Source of the DNA: Anarhynchus alexandrinus
Taxonomy: Eukaryota > Chordata > Aves > Charadriiformes > Charadriidae
Length of the DNA: 64,000 nucleotides
NCBI GenBank assembly: GCA_008711295.1
Contig: VUYV01000608.1
Span: 195,724 to 259,723, forward strand
Direction of reading: 5' to 3'
The notes below the pieces were generated by a model that worked only from the letters and a program-made list of their open reading frames with translations, had not been told where the DNA came from and searched no databases. Below, one piece after another: positions 1 through 13,339 of the stretch. The position numbers and the translations under genes are program-made. Numbering within the stretch: the stretch's first letter is position 1; each line of letters starts with the position of its first letter.

Positions 1-2420
1 CTTGTCTAACTCTGCTAGGCCTGGGAATTGAATCAGGGAAGCTGTGGGCCTGAACGACTAACACAGTGAATGATTTCACCGTGGTGAATTTAGACCATCT
101 TCGTCTCATGTAAACTATCAATGACTTACTAAAGTAAATGGATTTTTCAGTAGTTTACACCAGTAAGTAATTTAGACCATATGCTTTGGTGACAGTTCAA
201 AACTCATTGAAGGTGTAATCTAGCCTGAAGAAATTTTGTTAACTATGTTGCATCAGAAGAGAGCTGTTTTTAATTTTGACACATCTGTATACCTGCGACT
301 GAATCCTTTTGGGCAGGATCTCTATCAAAGTTGTGTTAAACGTTTAGCACTTGGTTGCTTTGGACTTTAAATTTTATGATTATAAATTATACAGAAGTCC
401 ATAAAGCTTCTCAAAAATAGTTAAATTGCTTGGCTACTACCTAATTGAGTGCTGGGAAACTTCCAAGGTGTGCAGCAGAGGCAGTCTGTCTGCGAGTTCA
501 GAGCTGCTTTGCCACACCTGCCTTTTTTTTCTCTCCTTTCCTTTGATCTGTCTTGCCCATTGCTTAGCTGACTCTTCTAAGATAGGGTCTCCTTGGTGCC
601 TGGATTTGGGTGCAGGACTGGATTCTCTTGCTTGTAAGCAGAGAAATGGTCTTCTGCTAGCCATGATGAGATGGGCTGGTCCTACTCCCTACCCGCTTTT
701 CTCCCTGTTTATGCCAGTGCTGCTGCATGTCTTATCTTGCTGTGAGCCACTTTAGAGAATTAAAGAAAAGTTAATAATGCTGGAAGAGGGAATAAACATT
801 GTGCTGGATTAGCTTGCTGAGCTTGCTCACCGTGTGAAGTCAGATGTGTAAGAGCAGCAAGGGGCAGGGAGATGTAATTGTACAGGTTGACCAAGAGGGA
901 CTGAATGTGTCCTGCTCCTTTGGACAGTAGCCACCCTTTGAATGAGCTAGGCTGTATTGTGAAGCGGTTTCTTTAGACTTCTATGGAGGGTAACTTGCAT
1001 GGGATTTCACTTCATATGTAGCAGCAGAATTAAGTTGGCATGACTGAAACAATTGACTGAGTTCTTGTTCAAAGGATGGCAGCTCCTGGGAGAGGAAGGG
1101 AATGGGCAATTTTGAGTGGTGGTTGTTTGACCATGCCACATCACTTGAATGCGCTACTTCAGTCAAGAGGCATAGTATTTCAGAGGTGATGCTCCATAGT
1201 AAAGCAGTACAAAACACTTCCACTTCTGTGGAGAATTAGCTGTTATAAGATACAGTAATTTGCTTTACTTGAAGCACTTTGCTCAAAAGTAATTTCAGCA
1301 AAGGGCAAGGACAGTGTGGTACCTTTCAGAATAAGTATTGTGGATACTAAGTTTTCGTGCCCTTTGTGTCCTTGTCTTCTGTTTGTACTTTGAAACATTA
1401 TCCTGTAAGTATTTCAGTTAGTGTATTTTAAACATTAATTCTGGTGATTTTATTAGTAATTTCAAATTGAGAAACATTTTGCAAATAATAATAATAAAGT
1501 CAACCTTGAATATTGTGTCAAAATCCAATTAGCAGTTCACACTTAAAATATTTTTTTGAGAAGCTTATGGCCCTTGTCAGTGCGTCGTATGGGAGAGAAT
1601 CCTGTACCACAGCATTTTTTGATTTTTAATCTACATAATGAGAAACTGATCTATTAAAACTTCATATGTGCTATGTTATAAGCACTGATACATTGTATAA
1701 TGTAAACATGTGGTTGGTAGTGAAATCTAGAGTCTGTTTACACTCAGACATGTCCAAATAGCTATTTCTAATAAACGTGTCTGGTTTCAGGAAAAAAAAT
1801 CAAGGTAATTTCTGTGCTTTGTCTAAAGGTGTTGACTCCTGCCTAAAGAAAGCTAATTTTGATTGACCTGTGACTGTTTGGTTTTGGTTTTCTTTTTTCT
1901 TTTTTAATAAAACTGGAACAATCCACTTCTAGCTTTCCACAGGTCTTGTCTGAGATGATCTGGGAACTCAATCCACTTACATGTCTCATTTTCCTGTATT
2001 TCATAGTCAAATCGGAGCTTGAGATCTGGCAGGGACATTTTGGATCACAAGTCCAGCCAAATACTGCCTTCACCAGTAGAGCAGGCTCCTTTAAACTAGC
2101 AGACATCATACTTGTGTGGTGTTGCAAGACACTTTCTGTGCTTCTTGAAGCTCTAATGTTTATTTTTGCTAATTTCCAGTGTGATCTTATTTATCATCCG
2201 ATAATGTTCACTTGTGTTTTTTGGCTAACACTGTTCTTTGAATGATAATTCTCTGTTTCTGATGTTTAACATGGCTGCTCTAGAGAGTTAGTGTCAACTC
2301 TTTTCAGGGTTTTGTTTTGATAAGTTAAAAACAAGTCAATCTCAGCAAACAGATGAATGGCAGGAGTCTGAGGCTGAGCAATCTAGCATCTCACTGCTGC
2401 AGGGAAAGAAAGAAAAAGAA

Positions 2421-2603
2421 TCATAGAATCATAAATGGTTTAAGTTGGAAGGGACCTCGAAGATCATCTTGTCCCAACCCCCTGCCATAGGCAGGGACAC
2501 CTCCCACTAGACCAGGTTGCTCAAAGCCCTATTAAGCCTGGCCTTGAACACTGCCAGGTATGGAACTTCCACAACTTCTCTGGGCAACAGAGAATTTTTA
2601 CCT
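2421..2603 (-). mobile_element. CR1 LINE 3'-end fragment
   Basis: Begins with TCATAGAATCATA, the reverse complement of the CR1 3' terminal repeat, followed by the familiar GGTTTAAGTTGGAAGGGACC segment, so the element points to the minus strand with its 3' end at the left. It is a severely 5'-truncated copy covering only the 3' untranslated part and the last few codons of ORF2. It closely resembles the left ends of the copies at 13340 and 50008 but has more substitutions, for example in the segment after 2520. The right boundary near 2603 is approximate. Confidence 0.9.
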
Positions 2604-4881
2604 TCTGGTAGTAGTGAGCTGTTAAGTTGGCTTGGTCATCTCATGAAACCTCTCTGTTAAAGATTTGAAAAATTAGGACTTCTTGAGTAACCATTGCAGT
2701 TTTTCACAACTATCAGCATTTGCCATCTCTCCTTTGCCATCCAGCTAAGGAGAAGATGTGGAAGTGTTTGGACTTTGATTGTTGTAATAACAGAAGTCTT
2801 AACACTCTTGCTTTCCTCTTTGGAATTATTTCTTCTGCCTTATCCTTCTCTGCTAATTATTGGTATTTTTAGTGAAAATATACTTGTATTGCTTCTACTT
2901 CATGATTTCTAATACTTAAAAAGCATAATTTCTCTCATATAGTAGAACTTGAACTCATGGTCTCAGCAATGAAGGGTTGATTTGAGTAGGGAGGATAAAG
3001 ATTTTTAATTTCATTTTTTAAGTACAAAAACAAAGCAGGCTTATAACTTCAAAGATTTCTGACATCTCATCAGTTACTGGCTAAAAGAAACTGCATCTTT
3101 AGTACCTGCCTGTATGTGTGTGGTTGGGTGTGGGTTTGTTGCTGCTGTTTGGGGGTTTGGAGGCAGGGGTGGGGACGGTGTGCTGTAGGGCAGGCTCTGA
3201 CTGGGTAAAGTGCAATGGGTGATGAAAGTATAAAGCTGTAAGTTGTTCCTTCTAAGTTAGTAAGGGAACTTAGCTTGTCTCCCAAGGAATCTTACTGTTG
3301 GCAGAACAACGTGGCAGGGAAGAGAAGAGAAAACAAATTCTTCCTCTTTCAGTGTGAGTCAGTTATGTGACTTCAGCTGCCCCATTTAACCACTTCTTTA
3401 CTGGCAAAACTCTGCAATATTGAGTCTACAGAAGGCAGAATAGACTGGTGTATATAGCTTACTTTCAAAAGACAGTGATCCTGTCCTGATTTCCCTCCTC
3501 CTTGAGCAGTGTCACTGGTCTTTGAGTCCCTGCCTGAATTGGGGCCAGTAATCCAGTACAAGTATAACACAGCAAAGGAGGAGGAGAAAAAGTGGGCAAT
3601 TCTCTGCCGATTTGAGTGCCAGAACCAAAGAAAGGAAGGAGATATGGTGCTGTCCCCAGGGTTTGGGTGATGGGGAGGAGTAAGGGATTCCTGTTGTTAA
3701 GAGTTTAGCTGTCCTATTTGACCATCCTTAGAGATTGTTTTTTGCTGGGATAGACAAAAAATTAAGTCTTCCTGCAAGACAAACACACAGGGGTGGGTGG
3801 GCAGGAAATGAATGGGTTAAGCATTACAGGAGGGTGGTAACTGGATCATTTCAAGCATCTTCTTCGTAGTTTATCCTGTACGCTTCAACTTTGTAATACT
3901 GCAGGGCTCTTCTCTGAAGGGTAGGTATCTTTGTGGTAGCCTGAAATTGTACTTTCATGTAACTGTTAACAGGGTTAGTTGTCATGTGCTGTTTATTAGG
4001 TACTGCCTTGGTGTAGTTCTCACGTGCTTATAGACACATGGGTTACTTGCTGGATTATGATGTAGCAATGACTTACCAAGATGACGACTATTTTTGATTT
4101 AAATTGTAGTATGTAAATCTTAAAATTCTGTTTAAAAAAGAATCAAGGAAATGTCTGCTGTCCTAAATATACTTTAATAATAGGAATAGCTTTTTCCAAG
4201 TTTCAAACCATTACACATTTAGAAGGTCTTTCTGTTCTTTTAATGACATGACATGCTTTCCCTGTAAACTAGTAGCAACTATGTATGTACTCCGGAGTAC
4301 AGTAGTAGTGTATGACAGTGAATGTGCTTATAAAATGTTGGGGTGCATCTTATGGACACAGTAAACCCTGCTGGAAAAGTTAAATGACTTCAGATTTCAG
4401 CTTTAGTTTTAACTAGCAATAAAACACATGGACTACCTAAAGTGCCGTAGAATTGACCAAGACTACAAAGGTGAAACTGGAGTGAAGCTTATAATTAAGT
4501 ATGTTTGTAGTGTGAGCCCGTGTTGGCTCTGGAGTTTGGAGGTGCTGGATGAGCAGTCAACTCTGAAGTCCAGAGAACAGGTGAATATTATGTATCCTCC
4601 TGATTTCATTAATAACTTTTAGTAGGGATCTGCAAGTGTGGATACAGCACAGTCTGACTGGAACTTATCCCTAGTGACTAAGTAATAGGTTCTGGTTTTT
4701 GAAATTGAATGCAAATTAATAAGACTGAGACTGAATAATGTCATGTGTTTTTGTTTGAAGAATTACTTGTTGGGGAAACGTAATCCATCTAGTTGCAAAC
4801 CCACATTCTGTTGTCTCATTATGAAGTTAGCAGTAGTGAATTGCTATATTGACACCCCAGTATATATACTGACACCCCACT

Positions 4882-4882
4882 T

Positions 4883-4913
<31 letters not shown>

Positions 4914-4947
4914 ATATATATATGTATATATATGTATATATATATGT
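4882..4947. repeat. (TA)n/(TG)n compound microsatellite
   Basis: About 66 bp of TA dinucleotides, then TG, then TA interrupted by TG units. Just upstream the 10-mer TGACACCCCA occurs twice about 20 bp apart. It lies about 320 bp before the exon at 5266. It is probably length-polymorphic. Confidence 0.95.
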
Positions 4948-5265
4948 AAAGTGTTTGTAAGAAAAAAATAGTAAAGGGAAAAGTTCTTTGGAAAAGGATT
5001 TGGGGACATATTCCTGTATGCAAATAGGCAAAAGAAAATCAGGTAGATTTATAGTAGTTCTAGGTGAGACTAAAAAGGCTGGAATCTTTTTAGACAGGAT
5101 CAGTCTTTAAACTAAAAATACTAATTAAAACTTTTATTTCTTCTATTTGTTGCCTTGAAGTCAGCATGTTCAGAAAATAACAATTTCTGTTTGACCTAGG
5201 TTTTCTGGATAATTTTTTAATATTTCTGTGGTGGACTGATCTTTTTCTATAATTGTTTTCTTCAG

Positions 5266-5430
5266 AAATACCGCTATCAGGATGAAGATACACCTCCACA
5301 GGAGCACAGCTCTCCACACATTGCCAATGAGGTGACGGGTCCAGAGCTGGTTCATGTATCAGAGAAGAATCTGTCACAAATAGAGAATGTCCATGGATTT
5401 GTTTCCCATTCTCATATTTCACCAGTAAAG
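5266..5430 (+). CDS. DLG1: DLG1 exon: KYRYQDED segment, MAGUK N-terminal PEST region
   Basis: A 55-codon exon, phase 0 at both ends, with acceptor TTCTTCAG before 5266 and donor GTAGGT from 5431. It encodes [14 protein letters not shown]..., ending [16 protein letters not shown]. This is the conserved segment between the L27 domain and PDZ1 in DLG1, also shared by DLG2 and DLG4 (MAGUK N-terminal PEST family). The combination of [17 protein letters not shown] and the following exons identifies DLG1. In the family this region precedes the ligand-binding PDZ domains and is rich in acidic, Pro, Ser and Thr residues. DLG1 is a cytoplasmic scaffold at cell junctions and synapses. A minus-strand reading frame over the same bases is a shadow. 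Confidence 0.96.
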
Positions 5431-6938
5431 GTAGGTATTTTAAAAGTTATTATAAGAGTGAACTCTTAATATAAATTCTCCAGGGATATAATTTTTTTTG
5501 GGGGGGAAATGCATGAGATACACCTGCTTCTATTTTTTTAATGTAACTGCTTGTTTGTAAAATTCACTTTGTAGATGTTAAGGCATTGACTTAGTTCCAC
5601 ATGTTCTGACTAAAAATGGATGATAGTAAAATGATGAGATAACAAATGTAGGTTACTTAAGGTCTCAGGTGTAGTTGTGATGGGCACTAGGGTTACTGCT
5701 GTCAGTTACATTTTTGTGTTTTCTATGAGGATTCTGTAGAATCCCTTCAGAGTTTGTTTCTAGTAAATATTTTAATTGAGAACCTATGTGGAAAATGTAA
5801 TAAGCCAAGTGTAATATATGTCTCTGGAGTTCTTCAGTATACAGCGCCATTATTTTCAACACAACTCCAGTAACTTCAAGATAAATGTAAACATTGAGAG
5901 GACAAACAGTGTGTGGTTATGGGGGACTGAGGGCTATAGCAGGCAGTGTTATGCGCTGGGTTAGTGGGGAGATGTAGCTGAATCATTTTTGGAATAGCAT
6001 ATTTTTTTTAGTGTGCCAGACTAAACGGTGTTTTCTATAACACTTCTGAGTCTTTATGGCTTTTTTTGGGAAATAAGTGGAGAAAATATTTGATACTGAT
6101 GAGTATTTGGGCTTTAGAATGATGAGGTGGGTGTACATTGTGGTAGGCCTACAGTTTGGTATTGTTGGTGTGTGGTAGTATCCTTTGTGACTGAAATTGA
6201 TAGTGTACTGTAATGAGTGACGCTATATTTTAAGAAAAAAGTTGTTCTGAAGTTAGTTACATTTCCAGAATTTTTTTGTTATAAGGAAAATCTTGTTCAA
6301 TGTATCAGCTCGCGTAAGGACTCTGAAGAGGAACCAACTGTAGTGGGTGGGTGCATTTAGTAATTATGTTCCAGCTTTTCTAAGATTTTTAAAATGTATA
6401 TGTTAGTATTGAACACAGTTATTTACTTTTACTTATAACTCTATAAGGACCTCTCTGTGTGTTTTTGTAGTCTTCAGGAGCTGGGCAAGCCGAATTCTTC
6501 AAGCTCTAATAGAATAACCTTTTTGAAGTGGGCTATATTAACCTCTGAAGAGCCTTGTAAGAAAGCCAGTATGACAAACCTTTCATTTTGAGAATGACTA
6601 GGGCCTCAGTCTTCTGTTGCTTATGAAGGTAGACACACAGTAACCCAATTTCACATCTAATTCCCTGAATTTATTAATATTCAGAAAGTAATACATCACA
6701 TTTTGTGTTCAACCATTAGAAATAATAAAAAAAAAATCCTCTGCCTCTGGGGACTTAAGGTCAACTCTGCTTATTCACAAGCTTTTCCTAGTTCACAGCG
6801 CAGTTAGTCTTGCATTTCAGAAAGCATAAAGGGATCAAAGAGGCAAACTGTAAAGCTCTCTGTAATAAGTAATCAAGCATAGTGCATTTCACAATCCAGA
6901 AACTCAGAACTAAAAAATAAAATTCTAGAATGGGTATG

Positions 6939-7478
6939 TGTCATGGTTTAACCCCAGCCAGCAGCTAGGACCATGCAGCTGCTCATGCAGTTCTCCCTCT
7001 TCCCTCCCTAGAAGGGCAGGGAGAAAAGGAGGGGAGAGGAAAGGAAAAAAACCAACCAACCTCATGGGTTGAGATAAAGACAGTTTAATGGAACAATAAC
7101 AGAAAAAGGAAAATAATAATAATGATGATAGTAAAAGAATATACAAGATTAAGTAATGCAACAGAAGTCACTCTCAACACCTGGTGAATTGGTTGGCCAG
7201 CTCCTCCAGAGCAGTGATGGTGGATTCCCACCCCCCAGCCAACCGCCATTTATATACCGAGCATGATGTCTATGGTACGGAATGTTCCATTGGCTATTCT
7301 GTTGTTCTGTCTATACTCCTCATCTTCTGTGGGAAGCTGAAAAAAGTCCTTGAATAGTATAAACGCCACCCAGCAGCAACTAAAACAATACGCATTATTG
7401 ACATTCCTTTCATACCAAATCTGAAACACAGCCATCACTAGAAAGAAAATTAACTCTGTCCCAGCTGAAACCAGGACA
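6939..7478 (-). mobile_element. Solo ERV LTR with 5-bp target duplication
   Basis: A 540-bp element running from TGTCATGGTTTAACCCC to AGCTGAAACCAGGACA, flanked on both sides by GTATG (6934-6938 and 7479-7483). On the minus strand it starts TGTCCTGGTTTCAGC, has a TATATAA box (plus positions 7250-7256) and an ATTAAA polyadenylation signal (plus positions 7084-7089), then ends TAAACCATGACA. TG...CA termini, promoter and polyadenylation signals in U3-R-U5 order, and the short direct repeat all indicate an LTR. No internal retroviral region is attached, so it is a solo LTR. A 5-bp duplication fits ERVL-type integration. The family is typical of bird genomes; the exact subfamily name cannot be given without a library search. 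Confidence 0.88.
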
Positions 7479-9695
7479 GTATGTGAGATTGAAGATCCAT
7501 TTCTTACCACTGACTAGGTGCTATTTCATTGTACTTGGGACTGTTCAAAGGGCTGTAATTACCTTGGTTTCTTTCTGACTGCTTGGATCTAAGGGAAACC
7601 AGACTACTCAGAATAGTTCCTGTGTTTGACTTTGTCAGATTATTTTTGCAAATCGTGAACTACAGAAATAGAGAAGTGAGGATTTGATATTGGTGATATT
7701 AACATTCCACGGAAGATGACTTAATCTATTGCCTCTCTATAGTGTGAGTGGTCTCTACCTTACAGAGGTCCTACCAGGCAGTTTCCAAACAAGCAAGGCT
7801 TTTATTTAGAGTGTTGTATGGGATCTTTAATTATCTGTTTCAGTTGAGGTTTGTCTAACTACTGTAACTTTCTGTAAAGACACAGATGTAAAACCCAGAA
7901 CAGTTTTACAGAAATAGATATGAATGATGGTGCTCTGCCTCCCTCTGCTCTGATGTGATCTAAGCTGAAAATTTTTTAGTTTTCTTGGGGTGTGTTGAAT
8001 ATGCAACTCTGCTACACTGTTCTGGAATAAAAAAAACATGACTCTCTTGAACTATTCTGGAAATAGTTATGCAGCCTGTAGATATAATTACATAATATGG
8101 TGAGGCCTCTTCAAAATACTGTGTATCTTAGGTCTCTGAGGAGGATTACTGTTATCTTTCTCAAATAGGTAAGTGCTAAGAAAACACCACATGATAGGAA
8201 AGAATGTGTATACAAGAAATATCATTGTGCAACTCATATTACCATTTATACTATACATCTGATTATTTCATGAGACTACTCTCCATTAATTTCAAAGCAG
8301 TGTGTGGTAGAACTGAAATTTCTCTGAGCTTTATTCATCTTTAAACTGGTGTGAGTGCTCCAGGGGTGAGTTGTTTACCAGCATTTTGTGGAACTTTGAA
8401 TTCTGATGCTAAGTTGGCTGCTGTCTTGCCTCTCTCCTGAAGAAGTTAACTTCTTTGCATAACTCATTTATAATCAGTCTGAGGTCTTAAGGTATTTGGA
8501 ATGAGGGGTGCATCCATAGATTCGTAGGCCCTGGGGATCTTTTATCTGACCTCTTAGAGTAAAATGCTTTTGAGCTGACAAAATTTCTTTTCAGTCAGGA
8601 GGTGGTTTGCTAAAGCTATTGGAATAAATGCTGTTAAAACTTGAACTCAAGTATGTCAGGGGAAAAACAAGGTTGGTATTGTATTATTAGCATAGCTGGT
8701 TGTCTTTTGGCCTGATGATCTACAAGATGTTCATAGTTTTGACCCAGCTCACGCTGAAGATCAATTTAGCAACCAGGTCTGAGTTAAGAGTGCTTTGTGT
8801 AATTTATTTGGTAGGTTGACTTGATGCACTGTATAGGGACCAGGTTTTGGTAATATACAAGATTTTGATTAGCTTTGTTCAATAGTACAATTGCTTAAGG
8901 AAACTAAATGTAATAGAGGATGTTGTGTTTATTACACTAATAAAATAAAAAGAGAAGATTTTTTTTTAAAGTATAAATGTTAAATACGCTTGACATTTGA
9001 AATACAGTTACTAGTTTAAAGAACAAATGTAAAAAGTGGTTTTAGGTTTGTATGCTGCTTTTTAAGAAATGCTGCAGAGGGCAGTAGAATCAGATTTTGA
9101 GGAGTACCTTATTTTATAGCAAACCCTCTGCAGTGTAGAGCAATAATACAAAACATGAATAGAAAATAGTGAAGAAGGGAGATGCCTGGTTTTAACTACT
9201 TAACATTTTGTTCTCGAGAGAAACTGTCAAATTTTCTAGTACTTAATGCAGCTTTTTAGACTTGCTTGGACAGGTGGATGGTTTTCAAAGAGCAGCTTTC
9301 AATGACCAAAAAGACAAATATGCATCCTAAAGTTTTAGAAGATGAGCATGTGACTACTATTTATCAAGTGTTCCACATTAAGTACTGTAGTAACTCAAGG
9401 TGGTTTACCTTCTTGAGAGGGGTGGGCTACCCCAGACTCAGGTTGGGATAAGATGTTGCATGTTTGCAATTAGCATGAAATAACTGATGTTGGCTGTACT
9501 GATTTAAAGTTTAAACACGAGACAGGGCTTACAGATTTTGTCTGGTTAGGGTTGAGTTTTGTCAGTTTAAGAAGAAATGTACACTTCATATGTCTCGAGC
9601 ATCAAAGAAGTAAACTTGACCCAGGACGCTTTGTGTCCTCTGTTCCCTATTTAATACTGTGTGAAGTAGAACTCTTCTTAATCCTGGAAAACAGC

Positions 9696-9713
9696 TTTTT
9701 TTTTTTTTTTTTT
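9696..9713. repeat. Poly(T) run, 18 nt
   Basis: Uninterrupted run of 18 T. Comparable runs occur at 17125-17142 (18 T), 24336-24352 (17 T) and 63815-63835 (21 A). None is attached to an obvious retrocopy. Confidence 0.9.
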
Positions 9714-12489
9714 AATGTTTAATGGTAGAGAATCATGAACAGATAGTGAAAAAGGTCAAACTTCAAATCCTTCACAAATAGTCTGTCCCAAACATTTCAA
9801 AGAATATTTTCAGTAGATAGGCAGCTAGTACTAGAATTTCCTCAGTGTGAGGTTTCCAAATTCCTCATAGAAACTTGCAATTACAATGTGAGGTTCCTTG
9901 AGTTACGATGAAATAAAAGGTGATGGAGTTGAATTGACTTTGATGTAATCGAAACAATATGTTACTACCGAGATTGACCACTAGATGGTGATGCTACAGA
10001 AGGATTTATTTCAGTTGTAAAACTGAATTTAGCTTCTCTATACCTTCATATTGACGTTTTTGAATTTAACATTAGTTTTTTATTAAATAGCTCCAATCAA
10101 GTGAAATATGTCATAGATATGATATCAAACATGTTTTTTAAACTGGAATGAAAGTTGGAGTTTTCTATCAAGGAAAAAAGCTTTGGATAATAGATTATTA
10201 CAAGGTTTTAAAATAATGGGTCATGATGTAATAAGACCAAAAAAAAAACCAACTTAAATTGCAGAATTCTTTCTTTAAAGCAACCTGTGCATGAAAGGGA
10301 AAATATTTTATTTATAGCTCTATATTTATGATGTAGCATGGCAATTCAATATTTAAATGGAGACCTTGATTTGGGCTTGTATGTATTTCTGTATTATGTT
10401 TGTGTATTATATGTTGGTATTTGGGTCTCTTATTTCAACCTCCAAAGGAAACATGCAGTAATTTGTAAACTACTAAATATACCTTGTACTGCAAAGATAT
10501 ACCATGACTAGTGTGATAAATGTTAATCTTTGTTGTGCTCTGTAATAAATTCTTAGTATTACAGTATTCACTGCAGTTCCATTATAGCCACGAGTTTTCC
10601 AAGTATTTGATAAATTTATAATAATACTACAGCATGGTTGTCTGCAGTAACAGGAAGCTAGACTTACTGAAGAGACTTTTCTTAATTAGTTCTTTTTTCT
10701 TCAACCAAATATTTTTTTGCTGAGCTGTCTCTGGAGATGTTCACTATAACACCAGTCTTCAAAGGGTGTGAGAAAAATGCTTGCACTTGGTTTGTTCCTT
10801 ACACTCATAGCAGACATTGAGAGCTGAACATAGATGTTTTATTTAGAACATTGTACTAGCTTTAGTAGTCTATTAAGGTATCTAAAATTGCTTATTCATG
10901 CTGTACAGTAGAATTTTAATTATTGACTGAATAGTACAGCCATAAGGAACCAAAGGTATTCTACTGGCTGAATATTTGGCATCTTTAGAACACCTTTGTG
11001 CAATCATCAATGAAGTCGCAGAACAATCCAGGAATTGTGAGATATAGGGTGGGGGTGGGGAGTATGTTAATCTTTATAGTTATGTAATTATGGACTCTTG
11101 TACGTATTTCATGCAGCACAGTTAGCTACTGTTCTCGTGTGTTTGCAGAAACAATCATCTCTGTACAAGTGATGCTGGGAAAAGACAATACTGAGCAGGT
11201 CAGGCAGCATAGTGATTGCCCTTTTTCATTACTGGCTGCCTGTTTGATCTCATGCAAAGACCTGTCATTCTGGCTGAGCGCGGTTATATTCTGCTAGAGT
11301 ACTTGAGCTTCAGATAATGCAGTAAAAATCCCCACTTCCCTATGCCAAAGATCTCTTTAAAAAAAAAAATGTTTTAGGCATGCAGATTAATGCTGCTTGC
11401 CCATTTAAATCATGGAGTGGAGTCTTTTGTTGTTCTATAAAGTTATTTCAGTGAAGAAAGCTATGACTTCATAATATTATGACAAATGAGTTACTGTTTT
11501 CCTATCTTTGAACAGTGCACTATTTCAAACTAAGGTGAAATACTGTTCCCCATTGAAAAAAGATGAAAGTTTTACCCCCATATTTTAACTAGAAGAATCT
11601 TTTTGCCAAAGTGAAGCATCTGGTGCTGGGTTGGAAACTAATCTCGTGTTGAATACCTTTGAACCAATAGCTCTGCCCCATGTCAGTGCCCCTCTGCTTT
11701 ATCTGTGTTTACCTAGCAGTGTCAGATCAGGGAGAAATTAAACTTACTCAGGTTCAGTTTGCCTTAGAGTGGAAGTAATCCTTTATTAGAGTAAAAGCGG
11801 TAAAACAGAGCTTACCTTCTTTGGCTCTATGAACCTCTGAACTGCTGGAGCTTGGGATGGTATAGTGGGGAGGGAAGGATTATTCCATGCTTACACTGCT
11901 AGCTACTGAGGTGGGCAGTGGGTTAGTTGGGCATTTTATTTGATCCTATGCTGTGCGTATTAGGTAAGAAGTATGCTCCTAGCCTAACCTTTCCTCTCAC
12001 TTAAGAGTAGCAGCCCCTGTTTTTGTGCCAGATACCCTCTACTTCGTGCAGTGTACACGTAATTTCAAAAAAGTTTCTGCTAGTATATATCAGTGGTACC
12101 CAAACCTTCCACATGATGGGCTTTGTAATCCTAGTACAGCAGTCCAGTTGACTACATGCACACTGTAGTTTTACTCTGTGAAATGAATGTCTTGTGCCCG
12201 CTTAGTGTATGCCTGCTTTTTTCACATTTCACATCTTTGGGAAAGTATTTCCAGGACCTAATGATATTTAAGCTTAATGGTTTTAAGTTAACTCTGATAT
12301 GAAACTGCTTATCTATTAGTGCTGTAGTGCAGTATAACAGTCTACTTAAACTGACTGCAGTATCACAGGAATGAAGTATGGCAAGGTGGTACTCCTTCTT
12401 AAAATAGCATCTGTAAGGGAGAGGAGAAATGAGAACTCAGTCTCATTTCTGTATTGGCAAAACACGGTGAAACTATTCTAAAGAGCAGA

Positions 12490-13160
12490 ATCAATAAGTA
12501 TGTGGAGAAATTACAGATGAGAAAGCAATGAAGGCATTGTAAAGAGAAGTTCTGCCACACAAATCTCTTAGATCGTGTGCATAAAGATCATCTAGTTGAT
12601 GTAGGTTTACAGGTTTTCTTAGATGCACACAATAGAATTCCTCAAAAAAGCTTACAGAGAAATTTAAGCTGTCATGGAGTAAGGAAAAAAAATAATCTTG
12701 GGATTTAATTATTTAAAAAAAAATCCAACAACAGACCCAACAACAAAAGGAAAGTAAAAGGTAAGAAACAATATCAGTAATCACAATGGATGGACATTAC
12801 CAGAAGGATCTTGTAAGAACTTGTGTTCTTATTGCTTCATCTCAGAGGAATGAGCACTCAGGGTTATAACAGATTAATGGAATAATCGTCTCAGTACTCA
12901 AGTTACAGTCAAAAAGGCAAATGGAATACAAGAAATATCTGGAGAAGCAAATGGGGATAAAATTGCGTTATTTTATCACTCTACAAATCTGCACTGTTCC
13001 TTATCTTAATGAAGCAGGCATATCAATCTAGAAATGATTCATAGAAGAGAAGTGTGGTCAGAGGCAGAGGGAAGCTACTGTACAATAAAAGATGATTCAG
13101 CTTGACTCCTCAGTTTGGGGAAAAGCTGAGTCAGGAGATACCAATAAAACTACAGTCAGT
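12490..13160 (+). mobile_element. Old CR1/L3-like LINE remnant (ORF2 reverse transcriptase part)
   Basis: Around 12548-12680 the sequence follows the order of conserved CR1-like reverse transcriptase DNA: a stretch resembling the GGTTTACT...AATCT part, then GATGTAGGTTTACAGG and TTCTTAGATGCA, which corresponds to the motif-A region (F-L-D) followed by an I-P codon pair. It is highly diverged, with stops and A-rich insertions near 12690-12760. Boundaries are approximate. The assignment comes from the order of diverged motifs rather than a clean alignment. Confidence 0.45.
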
Positions 13161-13339
13161 AGTGTTGAGTCACTAAAATTAGGAAAATGACTAGGGAATG
13201 GTTATTCCAGAAGTATAAATTTGTATTTGGAAATATAAATTACCAGGTGATAGTTGTCTTATAGCCCCTAAATGCAGCGATCTACAGTCAGCTGCTGATA
13301 GTCTTTTGGTTTCTGGCTACACTAATAAAGGTATTACAG

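Larger units (their letters stand above)
1..5265 (+). other. DLG1: DLG1 intron, 5' part of window
   Basis: Non-coding sequence upstream of the first exon in the window, ending in a pyrimidine-rich tract and the acceptor TTCTTCAG at 5258-5265. It holds a CR1 tail (2421-2603) and a TA/TG microsatellite (4882-4947). I looked for the L27-encoding DLG1 exons and found none, so they lie further upstream. The remaining reading frames are short and have no coding character. Confidence 0.75.

Noticed and set aside
4743..4829. Short frame starting MCFCLKNYLLGK, tempting as a palmitoylated DLG amino terminus upstream of the KYRYQDED exon
   Set aside because: No phase-0 donor follows. The only nearby GT (AAAC|GTAATC) is in phase 1 and would not fit the phase-0 exon at 5266, so the Cys pair is probably coincidence.
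5090..5422. Minus-strand 110-codon frame across the KYRYQDED exon
   Set aside because: Shadow of the conserved plus-strand exon, which has the correct splice sites.
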